A stretch of 64,000 bases of DNA from Chryseolinea lacunae (GCF_016735595.1 NZ_JAERRB010000001.1:744001-808000); one strand, 5' to 3'; counted from the stretch's first letter, positions 37,011 through 46,454 are shown. Notes: a model not told the origin generated them from the letters alone. Made by a program: numbers and translations.

Positions 37011-38075
37011 ATGAGTGATGCAAAAGAAAAATTGAAAGCCCTTCAATTAACCCTTGAGAAACTTGACAAGACCTATGGCAAAGGCACGGTCATGAAACTA
37101 AGCGACGAAAAAGTGGTAGACGTCGCTGCCATCTCCACCGGATCGCTCGGGCTCGACATCGCCCTAGGCATTGGTGGTATTCCCCGCGGAAGAGTGATTG
37201 AAGTATACGGTCCCGAATCGTCGGGTAAAACAACCCTCACCCTGCACTGCATTGCCGAAGCACAAAAACGCGGCGGCCTGGCAGCCTTCATCGACGCGGA
37301 ACACGCGTTCGACAGAGCCTATGCCGAACGACTGGGCATCGACACCGAAAACCTGCTGATCTCTCAGCCCGACAACGGCGAGCAAGCCCTCGAAATTGCC
37401 GATCACCTGATCCGCTCCGGTGCCATCGACATCATTGTTATCGACTCTGTGGCCGCCCTCGTGCCCAAAGGCGAATTGGAAGGCGAAATGGGCGAAAGCA
37501 AAATGGGTCTTCAGGCCCGCCTCATGTCGCAAGCCCTGCGCAAGCTCACCGGCACCATCAGCAAAACCGGATGCTGCTGTATCTTCATCAACCAGCTGCG
37601 CGAAAAAATCGGTGTAATGTTCGGCAATCCCGAAACCACCACCGGTGGTAACGCCCTGAAATTCTACGCCTCGGTTCGCCTCGACATCCGCCGCATCGGC
37701 CAGATCAAGGAAGCCGCCGACGACATCACCGGAAACCGCGTGAAGGTGAAAGTGGTGAAAAACAAAGTGGCCCCTCCTTTCAAGGTGGTGGAGTTCGACA
37801 TCATGTATGGCAGAGGCATCTCCAAGTCAGGCGAAATCGTCGACCTGGGTGTTGAACTGAACGTGATCCAGAAATCAGGCTCATGGTTCTCGTATAGTGG
37901 CAACAAGTTGGGTCAGGGCCGCGACGCCGTGAAGCAGCTTATTGAAGACAATCCTGAACTGATGGACGAACTGGAAAAGAAAATCAAAGACAAGATTGCT
38001 GCTCCCGAACTTGCCAAGGCAGAAAAAGAGAAAGCAGAAAAAGCTGAGAAAGCAGAAAAAGTGGAAAAGGATTAA
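37011..38075 (+). CDS. recA: Recombinase RecA
   Basis: Forms ATP-dependent filaments on single-stranded DNA, drives strand exchange and triggers SOS autoproteolysis. Walker A GPESSGKT is at 67-74; Walker [11 protein letters not shown], the L1/L2 region ([20 protein letters not shown]) and [15 protein letters not shown] are conserved. Length is 354 aa. The C-terminal tail is a low-complexity Lys/Glu/Ala repeat ([11 protein letters not shown]), an unusually regular version of the acidic RecA tail. Confidence 0.98.
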   Translation: MSDAKEKLKALQLTLEKLDKTYGKGTVMKLSDEKVVDVAAISTGSLGLDIALGIGGIPRGRVIEVYGPESSGKTTLTLHCIAEAQKRGGLAAFIDAEHAFDRAYAERLGIDTENLLISQPDNGEQALEIADHLIRSGAIDIIVIDSVAALVPKGELEGEMGESKMGLQARLMSQALRKLTGTISKTGCCCIFINQLREKIGVMFGNPETTTGGNALKFYASVRLDIRRIGQIKEAADDITGNRVKVKVVKNKVAPPFKVVEFDIMYGRGISKSGEIVDLGVELNVIQKSGSWFSYSGNKLGQGRDAVKQLIEDNPELMDELEKKIKDKIAAPELAKAEKEKAEKAEKAEKVEKD

Positions 38076-38095
38076 TCATTCCACCTCTAAAAGCA

Positions 38096-38139
38096 AAAAC
38101 CTCCGGGCGCTGCGAAGCTCCCGGAGGTTTCTTTTTTTA
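38096..38139. terminator. recA terminator, usable in both directions
   Basis: Arms AACCTCCGGG (38098-38107) and CCCGGAGGTT (38120-38129) form a perfect 10-bp stem with TCTTTTTTTAT after it; the A-rich left side gives a T-rich tract on the minus strand for the convergent amidohydrolase gene. Confidence 0.88.
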
Positions 38140-38154
38140 TAGCCTGTCCATTTT

Positions 38155-41100
38155 TTAGTGCATCGTCTGGCAGCTGCAGTGCAGCGACTGGAAACTTTGA
38201 GTCTCCTCGTGCCAGTGGTAGCTTTGGTTGTAGCGGTTCTGCTCCCAGAAGAATTTCTTGCGCGGCGTGGTGTAGTTGCCGGTTTCGTTCAGGGTGCTGG
38301 CGTCGTAGAGACGGCCGTTCGCCATGGTGTAGACAATGCTGTTGGAGTTGGTGATGTCGGCCAGCGGATCTTTGTCGAGCACCAGCAGGTCGGCAAGCTT
38401 GCCGGCTTTCAGGGAGCCGATCTGGTCGTCCATGCCCAGGTAGGCGGCACCGTTGAGCGTGGCCGACGTCAGGGCTTCCATGGGTGTCATGCCGCCTTGC
38501 ACGAGCATCCACAGTTCCCAATGAGCACCCAAACCCTGCAGCTGGCCGTGTGCGCCAAGGTTGATCCTCACACCGGCGTCGCTAAGCGTTTTGCAGGCGC
38601 GTGAGGTGAGCATGTGGCCGTTCTCGTATTCTTTTGGCGGCACCATGGTGCGGTGGCGCGAGCGTGCATCCACAATGGCACGGGGTGTGAACGTGAGGAG
38701 CTTTTCGTTTTCCCACACGTTGGTGTTCTGATACCAGAAGTATTCGCCGGTGAGGCCCGCATAGTTCACGATGAGCGTGGGGGTGTAGCCTGTCTTGCTG
38801 TTTTTCCAGAGGGTCACCACGTCGTTGTAGAGTGGCGCCACGGGAATGTTGTGTTCAATGCCCGTGTGGCCGTCCATGATCATGCTGATGTTGTGATAGA
38901 ATGTGGAGCCGCCTTCGGGAACCACCTCGATGCCCAGTTCGCGCGAGGCCTGAATGATTTGCTGGCGTTGTTCTCTGCGGGGCTGGTTATAGCTCTTCAC
39001 CGAAAACGCTCCGAACGCTTTGGTTCTGCGAATGGCGCTGCGGGCATCGTCGAGGTTGTTCACCATCGCTTTGAAATCGCCGTCGGCACCGTAGAGGATA
39101 ACGCCTGTAGAGAACACGCGGGGGCCCACCATGTTGCCGGCTTTGATCATTTCGCTCTGGCTGAAAATCATTTCAGAGTTCGACGAAGGATCGTGTGCCG
39201 ACGTGACACCATAGGCCAGGTTGGCAAAATATTCCCACTGTTGCTGCGGGCTCAGTCCATAGCGGAAGTTGCCCAAATGCGCGTGCACGTCGATGATGCC
39301 GGGCATGATGGTCTTGCCTTTGGCGTCGATCACTTTTGTTCCCGCAGGAATGGTGACTTCGCCGGTTTTTCCAATCGCTTCAATTTTGTTCTTAAAGATC
39401 ACGATGGTGCCGTTCTCGATCACGCTGCCACCTTCCATGGTGATGATCTTGGCACCTGTGAAGGCGATGCGGCCATCGGGTGCGTCGCTTTTTATTTTCA
39501 GTCCGATCTTCACACCGGCCGTATCCAACGGCGGAATAGAGTCGGGTGCGCCGGCCAGGAATTTGAAACGCTTGTTGAGGTCGTTGCTGAAGTATTGGTC
39601 GCCCAACGTCCAGTAAATCTTTTTGCTGTCGCCCGACCAGTGCAGGTTGATGCCGGCGTCGCGCGAGAGCTGGCTCACGGGCACGCTGGTAGATCTGGAG
39701 TCGAGGTCAAGTGTTTGTCCCAGCGCCGGCATGGCCGACACAAATGCCTTGTGCAGTTGGGTGAAGGCAATCCATTTTTCGTCGGGACTCACCACAAGGC
39801 GGTTGGCATATTTCGAGGTGGCCAGTGCGCGATCGTCGCCACCGTCGAGGCGAACGCTCTTCAATGTTTTGGTGAGGTTGCCAAAGAGGTAGCCTCCGGA
39901 TTGATAAAATACGCGTGTGCCGGCGGCGTTGAACTGTGGATATTCACCCTCCCGCTGAATGAGCTTCGCCGTTCCGCCGGCAGTGGCTATCCAATAGATG
40001 CCGGGATTTTTTGTGTAGGTGTAGCCCTGATGATCGTTGCCTTCCTCTTTCACAAAAACAATCTTGCTGCCGTCGGGCGAGAACGATGGTGTGCGATAGA
40101 TGCCTTTTTCAGTAGTGATCTTTACCGGCTTGGCGCCTTTGGTTTTCAGGTTCAGGGTAACGATGGCACCGGAAGTTTCGTCGCTCCAGGTCACATAGGC
40201 CATTTCATTTCCGTTGGCCGAAAACGCCGGCTCAAACTCCAGATCCTTTGATGCTGTGAGGCGGGCGGGCGTGCCGTTGGGCAGGTCTTTTTTCCAGAGG
40301 TATCCGGCGGCATTAAACAACAGCGTCTTTCCATCGGGCGAAGTCACGGCGTTGCGTATGGCTTTGCTGTCGAACGTCTCGCTGAAGGCGCTGTTCTTGA
40401 AGTGAAGGGCCTCGGCCACTTTGATGGTGGCATCGACGTGAAACGGAATGTCGGATACTTTTTGTGAGGTTACGTTGATGCTTTTGATTTTTCCTTTCGA
40501 CCACAGCACAATGGCAGCGTCGTCGGGGGTCCAGCTGAAGCCGGGATACACGCCATAGATGGCCCACGCTTCCTGCTGATCTTTGCTGAGGTCGTCGTAG
40601 ATCGGCCACTCCTCTCCTGTCTTCAGGTCGTGAATGTAGAGCACAGACTTTTCGCGCACGCGGCGCACAAAGGCCAGCTTCGAGCCATTGCGCGAAACCT
40701 GTGGTCGCGCAGCACCGCCGGGACCACCCGTTACGATGTCTGTTTCGCCTTTGTTGAAATCATATCGCTTGATCACATAGATCTGGCTGTTGGGATCTTT
40801 GTTGTATTGAAAGAAACCTCCGGGATACATGTCTTCGCTGTAGTACAGATATTGTCCGTCGGGGCTCACGGTGGGTTCGTTCACATCCTGCTGGTCGTTC
40901 TTGCGTTTGGTGATCTGCAGGCCGCTGCCGCCGGTCACATGATACATCCACATTTCGCCGGCACCCAGCGAGCGTTGTGATGTGAAGTGTTTGCGGGCCA
41001 CCAGGTAGTTGCCGTCGGGTGTCCAGGTGGCGTTGTTCAGCAAGCGAAAATCTTCTGTGGTTATTTGCTTCGCGTCGCTGCCGTCGCGCTTCATCACCCA

Positions 41101-41436
41101 GATGTTGTCGCCACCGCCCGCGTCGCTGATGAAGGCAATCGATTTTCCATCGGGGCTGTAGCGGGGCTGCACATCCATGGGCACGCCCGTGCGCAGGGCT
41201 TTGGCCGTGCCGCCGGTGATGGGCAGCACATAGAGGTCGCCCAACAGGTCGAACACAATTTCTTTTCCATCGGGACTCACGTCCACGTTCAGCCACGTGC
41301 CTTCATCGGTCGAAATTTTTACGTCCTTGATTTTAGCATCAGCGGGTGGGTTGGACACATCCCACTTTTTGTCTTTGTCCTGGGCGTGCAACAAAAGACT
41401 TGCCGCCAGGAGCGTGAGGGTTAGAAAGGATTTCAT
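38155..41436 (-). CDS. TolB-like beta-propeller/amidohydrolase fusion
   Basis: Exported 1093-aa protein. The signal peptide is MKSFLTLTLLAASLLLHAQ. Residues about 40-640 carry repeated SPDGK-type blades of PD40/TolB-like propellers. The C-terminal part is an amidohydrolase of the imidazolonepropionase/prolidase group with the metal motif DVHAHLG (about 713-716) and the later HNIPVAPLYND and NLGAHGQ segments. It probably hydrolyses a cyclic amide or peptide bond in the periplasm; the substrate is unknown. The ATG at 41436 is chosen for the signal peptide. Confidence 0.9.
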   Translation of the reverse strand: MKSFLTLTLLAASLLLHAQDKDKKWDVSNPPADAKIKDVKISTDEGTWLNVDVSPDGKEIVFDLLGDLYVLPITGGTAKALRTGVPMDVQPRYSPDGKSIAFISDAGGGDNIWVMKRDGSDAKQITTEDFRLLNNATWTPDGNYLVARKHFTSQRSLGAGEMWMYHVTGGSGLQITKRKNDQQDVNEPTVSPDGQYLYYSEDMYPGGFFQYNKDPNSQIYVIKRYDFNKGETDIVTGGPGGAARPQVSRNGSKLAFVRRVREKSVLYIHDLKTGEEWPIYDDLSKDQQEAWAIYGVYPGFSWTPDDAAIVLWSKGKIKSINVTSQKVSDIPFHVDATIKVAEALHFKNSAFSETFDSKAIRNAVTSPDGKTLLFNAAGYLWKKDLPNGTPARLTASKDLEFEPAFSANGNEMAYVTWSDETSGAIVTLNLKTKGAKPVKITTEKGIYRTPSFSPDGSKIVFVKEEGNDHQGYTYTKNPGIYWIATAGGTAKLIQREGEYPQFNAAGTRVFYQSGGYLFGNLTKTLKSVRLDGGDDRALATSKYANRLVVSPDEKWIAFTQLHKAFVSAMPALGQTLDLDSRSTSVPVSQLSRDAGINLHWSGDSKKIYWTLGDQYFSNDLNKRFKFLAGAPDSIPPLDTAGVKIGLKIKSDAPDGRIAFTGAKIITMEGGSVIENGTIVIFKNKIEAIGKTGEVTIPAGTKVIDAKGKTIMPGIIDVHAHLGNFRYGLSPQQQWEYFANLAYGVTSAHDPSSNSEMIFSQSEMIKAGNMVGPRVFSTGVILYGADGDFKAMVNNLDDARSAIRRTKAFGAFSVKSYNQPRREQRQQIIQASRELGIEVVPEGGSTFYHNISMIMDGHTGIEHNIPVAPLYNDVVTLWKNSKTGYTPTLIVNYAGLTGEYFWYQNTNVWENEKLLTFTPRAIVDARSRHRTMVPPKEYENGHMLTSRACKTLSDAGVRINLGAHGQLQGLGAHWELWMLVQGGMTPMEALTSATLNGAAYLGMDDQIGSLKAGKLADLLVLDKDPLADITNSNSIVYTMANGRLYDASTLNETGNYTTPRKKFFWEQNRYNQSYHWHEETQSFQSLHCSCQTMH

Positions 41437-41566
41437 TGAAATGGTTAAGGTTAATGACGGCCGGAAGATAGAAAAAGGAGATGACAACGGAAGGCCCGAT
41501 AAGGACAAGACGTTGGCGAAAATGGAGAACGGTAAGCGTGTGGCTTTTTGAAATGAGGCTCCTTTG

Positions 41567-42160
41567 TTATTTCAATCGTACGAAATAGGTTTTCCCGGGC
41601 CACAGAAATTTTTGTTTGCCATAGCCGTCTGTCATCGGATGCGAGGAGTATAGCGTCAAACTTTTTTCCGGCTCTATCTCCATCACCACACCACAATGCC
41701 CATAGGCCTTGCCGTTATACACATTCCAGAATTGAACAAAGTCGCCAGGAAGTACATGCGCGGCAGAATCTATCGCCACGCCTTTGCCGCTATTAACCAA
41801 AGCCTCTTGCACGCCACGAATGATGGGGGCATCGTCATGCACCAAGGCCGGAAGATTGTCGCCCGTAATGATGCGAATGGCCCGTTTGTCTGTTGCTGAT
41901 AGTGGCTTGAACGGATCGATTACCTTGATAACAAACTCGGTGCAGACCGCTTCGTCATAGCGAGGAGCTAATGATTTTCCGGTTGTTTCAATGAAGTCCA
42001 GTAGTTGCCTGTTTCGTGGAGGGAGCCTTGTGAACACAACGCGATCGATCTTTTGATGCTCCACGCGGATGGGCTGCGTTCTTATCCAATACCATGCAAA
42101 CAAACCCACTGCTGTTACAAACCCTACGCAGGAAAGCGTCAACAGAACTTTCAGTTTCAT
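41567..42160 (-). CDS. Membrane-anchored NlpC/P60 or CHAP-like cysteine peptidase
   Basis: A 197-aa protein with an N-terminal membrane helix (about 5-24) and a periplasmic domain that shows a papain-like pair: cysteine in EAVCTEFVIKV (about residue 73) and histidine in KAYGHCGVVMEIE (about 153), preceded by LPGDFVQFWN. This pattern is that of NlpC/P60 or CHAP peptidases, which cut peptidoglycan stem peptides, but the assignment to a subfamily is uncertain. It lies 29 nt after the ABC permease gene. Confidence 0.6.
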   Translation of the reverse strand: MKLKVLLTLSCVGFVTAVGLFAWYWIRTQPIRVEHQKIDRVVFTRLPPRNRQLLDFIETTGKSLAPRYDEAVCTEFVIKVIDPFKPLSATDKRAIRIITGDNLPALVHDDAPIIRGVQEALVNSGKGVAIDSAAHVLPGDFVQFWNVYNGKAYGHCGVVMEIEPEKSLTLYSSHPMTDGYGKQKFLWPGKTYFVRLK

Positions 42161-42189
42161 AGTGATGCAGGAGAAACGATGCTGCGGAC

Positions 42190-43455
42190 TTAGTTCGAGC
42201 GAATCGCCAACACCGGATCCAATCGCGCCGCCAGGGCTGCGGGAATGATGCCCGAGATGAGTCCGATGGCCGACGACACACCCAATCCCAACACAATGTT
42301 CTTGACTGTGAGCGTCACCACCAGGCTGCCCATGGGCACATAGGTGAGTAAAAATACCAGCAGCAACCCGGCCATGCCGCCAATGAGGCTGAGGAACACG
42401 GCTTCGAACAGGAACTGGAAGAGTATGAAATAGTTTTTCGCGCCAAGCGACTTTTGTAGACCAATAATGCTGGTGCGTTCTTTCACCGACACAAACATGA
42501 TGTTGGCAATGCCAAAGCCGCCCACCAGAATGGAGAAACCACCAATGATCCAGCCGGCCACACCCACCACGTCGAACAGATTTCCGATCACGTTGGCAAT
42601 GGCCTCGGGGCGGTTGAGCACAAAGTTGTCTTTTTCTTCAGGCTTCAGTCCGCGACGGGTGCGCAAAATGCCCCGCACTTCGTTCTCCAACTCCACAAGC
42701 CCCACGTCAGATTCCTTGCCTTTCACGCCAATGCGCGAGGTGAGCTCCTGCGGGTTGCCGGTGCCGGTTTGATAGAGTCGGCGAAATGCCTGATAGGGTA
42801 TGATGGTGCAATAGTCGTTGCTGGGCGTGCCCAGGAAGCTTTGGCCTTCCTTGCGGATAACACCGGCCACAATGTATTTGAGGTTCTTTATCTTGATGGT
42901 CTTGCCCACCGGATCGCCTTCGTTGGGGAACAGGGCCTGGGCCACTTCATAGCCGATGATGGCGACGTTACGACCCGACTCGATTTCTTCCGGCGTGAAG
43001 TAGCGACCTTTTTCGATGTTCACTTCAAATACCACATCATAGCCCTGGCTGCCGCCGATGAGGCGGATCTGGCCGATGCTGTTGTTGCCGTATTTGATGA
43101 CCGAGTTGCCTTTGCCCGAGAAGATCACCATGCCGTTCTCGTTCTTGAGGTTGGCTTGTAGAAACTTAAACTCGTTGTAGGATGCGTTGGGGCGCTTCCA
43201 GAAGTCCCACCAGCGATACACGCCGTCGTTGTCGGCAGTGAAGGGCCACTTTTCGATGTAGATCACACCGGTGCCCAGGAAATCGAGACTGTCTTTGATG
43301 TTTTTCTCGAGCGAGTCCACAATGGTGAGCACAGAAATGATGGCAAAGATGCCCACGGTGACGCCAAGCAGGGATAGGATGGTCCTTAGCACGTTGGACT
43401 TGAGCGCCCTCCAGGCGAAGCGGAAACTCTCGTAAATCTGGCCTAAGGTCTTCAT
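42190..43455 (-). CDS. ABC transporter permease, MacB/FtsX type
   Basis: A 421-aa permease with the MacB layout: helix 1 (about 20-45, ILSLLGVTVGIFAIISVLTI), a periplasmic MacB_PCD domain of about 230 residues, then three C-terminal helices with KERTSIIGLQKSLGAK. Members act as mechanotransmitters moving lipoproteins or peptides outward. No ATPase gene is adjacent in this window, so the partner must be elsewhere. Confidence 0.9.
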   Translation of the reverse strand: MKTLGQIYESFRFAWRALKSNVLRTILSLLGVTVGIFAIISVLTIVDSLEKNIKDSLDFLGTGVIYIEKWPFTADNDGVYRWWDFWKRPNASYNEFKFLQANLKNENGMVIFSGKGNSVIKYGNNSIGQIRLIGGSQGYDVVFEVNIEKGRYFTPEEIESGRNVAIIGYEVAQALFPNEGDPVGKTIKIKNLKYIVAGVIRKEGQSFLGTPSNDYCTIIPYQAFRRLYQTGTGNPQELTSRIGVKGKESDVGLVELENEVRGILRTRRGLKPEEKDNFVLNRPEAIANVIGNLFDVVGVAGWIIGGFSILVGGFGIANIMFVSVKERTSIIGLQKSLGAKNYFILFQFLFEAVFLSLIGGMAGLLLVFLLTYVPMGSLVVTLTVKNIVLGLGVSSAIGLISGIIPAALAARLDPVLAIRSN

Positions 43456-43572
43456 CAGGGGTTAATAACGCGGTTATTTGACTTTGGGTTTGTCGCCGGT
43501 TCTGTTGGCGAATTACTTAATCCTAGACTTAAATAAGGCTTTTTTGTTACAACGCTGAAAAAAGACTACCCT

Positions 43573-43606
43573 TTTGTCGTAAAAGCCAATTCTTGCCTTA
43601 TTTTTG
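43573..43606 (+). promoter_or_regulatory. Promoter of queA
   Basis: TATTTTTG at 43599-43606 matches the -7 consensus; TTTG at 43573-43576 lies 22 nt upstream as a -33 element. The queA start codon is 52 nt downstream. Confidence 0.65.
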
Positions 43607-43657
43607 CACCTCTTAAAAAATTTTACCCTTTATTGGGCACCTTCTGCACACACGAAT

Positions 43658-44704
43658 ATGAAGTTATCAGAATTCAAATTTGAACTCCCTAATAATCTTA
43701 TTGCACTCGACCCTGCCGAAAACAGGGATGAGTCACGCCTTATGGTGGTGCATAAAGATACCGGCAAGATAGAACATAAGATCTTTAAAGATGTGGTGGA
43801 CTACTTTGTGGAAGGCGACGTGATGGTCGGCAACGACACCATGGTGTTTCCCGCACGCCTCTATGGCCGCAAAGAGAAGACCGGCGCCAAGATTGAAGTG
43901 TTCCTGCTTCGCGAACTCAATGCCGAAATGCATTTGTGGGATGTGCTGGTAGACCCTGCCCGCAAGATCCGCGTGGGCAACAAGCTCTATTTCGGCAACG
44001 GCGACCTCGTGGCCGAAGTGATCGACAACACCACCTCGCGTGGCCGAACCATCCGCTTCCTGTTTGATGGCGACTCTGCCGCGTTCGACAAAGTGGTGGA
44101 AACCCTTGGCGAAACACCGCTTCCCAAATACATCAAGCGCAAGATCAAGCCCGAAGACAAAGAGCGTTTTCAAACCATCTTTGCCAAACACAAAGGCGCT
44201 GTCTCCGCTCCTACTGCGGGCATGCACTTTACACGCCAGTTGCTGAAGCGTTTGCAGATCAAAGGTGTGGACATGACGTTTGTGACCTTGCACATCGGCC
44301 TGGGCACTTTCCGCCCCGTGGACGTGGAAGATCTCACGAAACACAAAATGGATTCCGAGAATTTCATCGTAGGCCAGGAGGCTGTTGATATCGTGAACAA
44401 AGCGCTCGACAACAAAAATCGTGTATGTGCTATCGGCACCACCACGATGCGCGCATTGGAATCGGCCGTGTCGGCTACCAACCGCCTGAAGGCACGCGAA
44501 GGCTGGACAGACAAGTTTATCTTCCCGCCCTACGACTTCAAGATCTGCAACGCCATGATCACCAACTTCCACATGCCCGAGTCGACCTTGCTCATGATGG
44601 CTTCCGCTTTCGCGGGATATGATCTGGCGATGGAGGCCTACAAAGTTGCCCGCAAGGAAAAGTATAAGTTCCTGACCTACGGCGACGCAATGTTGATCAT
44701 CTAG
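43658..44704 (+). CDS. queA: tRNA preQ1(34) ribosyltransferase-isomerase QueA
   Basis: Transfers and isomerises the ribosyl group of SAM onto preQ1 at tRNA position 34 to make epoxyqueuosine. [19 protein letters not shown] at the start, the [10 protein letters not shown] motif and [13 protein letters not shown] near the end are diagnostic. The ATG at 43658 gives 348 aa; the frame is open for 18 codons upstream but that overlaps the promoter. Single gene with its own terminator. Confidence 0.97.
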   Translation: MKLSEFKFELPNNLIALDPAENRDESRLMVVHKDTGKIEHKIFKDVVDYFVEGDVMVGNDTMVFPARLYGRKEKTGAKIEVFLLRELNAEMHLWDVLVDPARKIRVGNKLYFGNGDLVAEVIDNTTSRGRTIRFLFDGDSAAFDKVVETLGETPLPKYIKRKIKPEDKERFQTIFAKHKGAVSAPTAGMHFTRQLLKRLQIKGVDMTFVTLHIGLGTFRPVDVEDLTKHKMDSENFIVGQEAVDIVNKALDNKNRVCAIGTTTMRALESAVSATNRLKAREGWTDKFIFPPYDFKICNAMITNFHMPESTLLMMASAFAGYDLAMEAYKVARKEKYKFLTYGDAMLII

Positions 44705-44730
44705 TACGATTTCATTTCAATTGAAAATAG

Positions 44731-44763
44731 AGAAAGGGTTGTGGTAGCACAACCCTTTTTTTG
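44731..44763 (+). terminator. Terminator of queA
   Basis: Arms AAAGGGTTGTG (44733-44743) and CACAACCCTTT (44748-44758) with a GTAG loop, followed by a T tract. Confidence 0.88.
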
Positions 44764-44817
44764 TTGGCATTTTTCACCTGCCCGGAAAATCTCAGAAGCT
44801 TTTCTTATTTTTATCGT

Positions 44818-45105
44818 ATGAACAAGGACGAGATCCTGCGAACGCTCCGAGAACACCTACCCGAAATCAAAAAAAAATTTCCGGTAGCAAGCTTGGCGTT
44901 GTTCGGTTCGTACGCGCGAGGCGAGCAAACTGAAGAGAGCGATATTGATGTTTTGGTTGAGTTTAATGGCGACATCGGCCTTGAAGTCGTTGATCTTCTC
45001 GATGATCTCGAAAAAGCATTGCACCACAAAGTTGATCTCGTCAGCAAAAGAGCGCTAAAGCCTCACTATCGTCCCTACATTGAAGGCGACGCCATCTATG
45101 TCTGA
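44818..45105 (+). CDS. mntA: MntA-type nucleotidyltransferase antitoxin
   Basis: A 95-aa minimal nucleotidyltransferase. The catalytic motif is GSYARGE (30-36) followed by SDIDVLVEF with aspartates 42 and 44. In the characterised type VII systems, MntA transfers AMP to a tyrosine of the HEPN toxin HepT and so silences it. The ATG at 44818 is chosen because it starts the domain; the gene follows a terminator, so it begins a new transcript. It overlaps hepT by 8 nt. Confidence 0.88.
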   Translation: MNKDEILRTLREHLPEIKKKFPVASLALFGSYARGEQTEESDIDVLVEFNGDIGLEVVDLLDDLEKALHHKVDLVSKRALKPHYRPYIEGDAIYV

Positions 45106-45439
45106 ACGACGACCACCATCTCTTCTGATCAATGACATCCTAGAATCCATTCAGGACATCTCTGTTTTCACGCATGGAATGAACTACCAGAATTTTGACG
45201 CAGACAAGAAAACAAAATATGCGGTATTGCGCTGCCTTGAGGTGATTGGTGAAGCGGTGAACCGCCTCCCGGTTTCTTTAAAAAACAGCTACCCCGAAAT
45301 TGAATGGAGCAAAATTGTGAGATCCCGCCATATCGTGGCGCATGAATACACAAAAGTTGACTATCTCATTGTCTGGCGAATCATCACTGTGCATTTGTCT
45401 GATTTAAAATCCGTTCTCGAAAAAATACAATCGGTTTGA
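45098..45439 (+). CDS. hepT: HEPN-domain toxin HepT (DUF86)
   Basis: A 113-aa all-helical HEPN protein, a predicted RNase. The active-site Rx4-6H motif is R77...H82 (RSRHIVAHEY); the tyrosine two residues after the histidine (Y84) is the residue AMPylated by MntA in studied homologues. The helical segment CLEVIGEAVNRLP is typical of DUF86. Its stop codon overlaps the TTG start of ispD by 4 nt (TTGA), so the toxin and an essential gene appear translationally coupled. Confidence 0.88.
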   Translation: MSERRPPSLLINDILESIQDISVFTHGMNYQNFDADKKTKYAVLRCLEVIGEAVNRLPVSLKNSYPEIEWSKIVRSRHIVAHEYTKVDYLIVWRIITVHLSDLKSVLEKIQSV

Positions 45440-46131
45440 AAGAATACGCCCTCATCGTTGCCGGTGGCAAAGGCACGCGCATCAAAAGCAAAACACCCAA
45501 GCAGTTTCTGGAACTGGAAGGCTTGCCCGTGTTGATGCATACCATTCTTGCTTTCTATCGCTACAGCGAATCCATCCAGATCATCCTTGTGCTTCCCGCC
45601 GACGACTTTGCCACGTGGGAAAGTTTGTGTGCACAATACGGTTTCTACAAGCCGGTAGTTTTGCAGCAGGGTGGCGACACCCGTTTTCAATCCGTGAAAA
45701 ACGGGCTCGAAAAAATTGAGGGCGATGGGCTGGTGGCCATTCACGACGGCGTGCGGCCCTTGGTGCACGAAGACATTATCGGCGCATCGTTCAGGCTGGC
45801 CGCCGTGCATCAGTCGGCCGTGGCGGCGGTCCGGTTAAAGGAATCGATCCGCATCACCGACCAGGACACCACCAAGGCCATGGACCGTTCGCGGTTCCGC
45901 CTCATCCAAACCCCGCAGACGTTTCAGGTGGGCATGATCCGGCGGGCATATGCGCAGAAAGAAGACGACACCCTGACCGACGACGCCAGCGTGGCCGAGC
46001 GCGCGGGGCATAGCATATCGTTGTTTGAAGGCAGCTACGAGAACATCAAGATCACCACCCCCGAAGACCTCGTGGTGGCGGCGGCGTTGCTGAAATCGCG
46101 GAAGGATGGTTATAAAAAAGACAAAAGCTGA
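45436..46131 (+). CDS. ispD: 2-C-methyl-D-erythritol 4-phosphate cytidylyltransferase
   Basis: Converts MEP and CTP to CDP-ME, the third step of the non-mevalonate isoprenoid pathway, normally essential where that pathway is used. AGGKGTR (9-15) with TPKQFLEL is the CTP-binding start; VAIHDGVRPLV and TLTDDASVAE complete the site. Length is 231 aa. The start appears to be TTG at 45436, directly inside the hepT stop; there is no ATG or GTG near the N-terminus that would keep the AGGKGTR motif. Confidence 0.95.
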   Translation: MKEYALIVAGGKGTRIKSKTPKQFLELEGLPVLMHTILAFYRYSESIQIILVLPADDFATWESLCAQYGFYKPVVLQQGGDTRFQSVKNGLEKIEGDGLVAIHDGVRPLVHEDIIGASFRLAAVHQSAVAAVRLKESIRITDQDTTKAMDRSRFRLIQTPQTFQVGMIRRAYAQKEDDTLTDDASVAERAGHSISLFEGSYENIKITTPEDLVVAAALLKSRKDGYKKDKS

Positions 46132-46151
46132 CCCTGGCCAGCTTTTGTTTG
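46122..46151. terminator. Terminator at the end of ispD
   Basis: Arms AAAAGCTG (46123-46130) and CAGCTTTT (46139-46146) with an 8-nt loop and GTTTGTT after it. The left arm includes the ispD stop codon. It also faces the convergent DUF2795 gene. Confidence 0.7.
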
Positions 46152-46176
46152 TTATCACATCATCAACGAAGCGCGA

Positions 46177-46398
46177 TCAATACTCGTCTTCATTAAAGAA
46201 AAAGTCTTCCTTGGTGGGGTAGTCGGGCCAAATCTCTTCGATGCTTTCATAGGGTTGGCCGTCATCCTCCAGCTCCTGCAGATTTTCCACTACTTCCAAC
46301 GGGGCACCCGATCGGATGGAGTAATCTATCAGTTCATCTTTTGTGGCGGGCCAAGGCGCATCTTCTAAGTAAGAGGCAAGTTCAAGCGTCCAATACAT
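46177..46398 (-). CDS. DUF2795 family small acidic protein
   Basis: A 73-aa acidic protein. The core YLEDAPWPATKDELIDYSIR...EVVENLQELEDDGQPYESIEEIW fits DUF2795, a small helical domain widespread in Bacteroidota; function unknown. Upstream lie a canonical promoter and an unusually strong Shine-Dalgarno sequence, so the gene should be well expressed. Confidence 0.88.
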   Translation of the reverse strand: MYWTLELASYLEDAPWPATKDELIDYSIRSGAPLEVVENLQELEDDGQPYESIEEIWPDYPTKEDFFFNEDEY

Positions 46399-46407
46399 AG
46401 TTTTAGT

Positions 46408-46413
46408 CCTCCT
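46408..46413 (-). promoter_or_regulatory. Strong Shine-Dalgarno sequence of the DUF2795 gene
   Basis: Minus-strand AGGAGG ends 9 nt before the ATG at 46398. Full SD sequences are rare in Bacteroidota, so this is notable and confirms the start. Confidence 0.75.
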
Positions 46414-46424
46414 TTAATTTTTCG

Positions 46425-46454
46425 CAAAAATAGAATTTAATTGAAGAAAACAAA
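46425..46454 (-). promoter_or_regulatory. Promoter of the DUF2795 gene
   Basis: Minus-strand TATTTTTG (46432-46425) matches the -7 consensus and TTTG (46454-46451) the -33, with an 18-nt spacer. Confidence 0.7.

Noticed and set aside
38614-40251. Long plus-strand open frame opposite the amidohydrolase
   Set aside because: Antisense to a well supported gene with clear motifs; no domain is recognisable in it.
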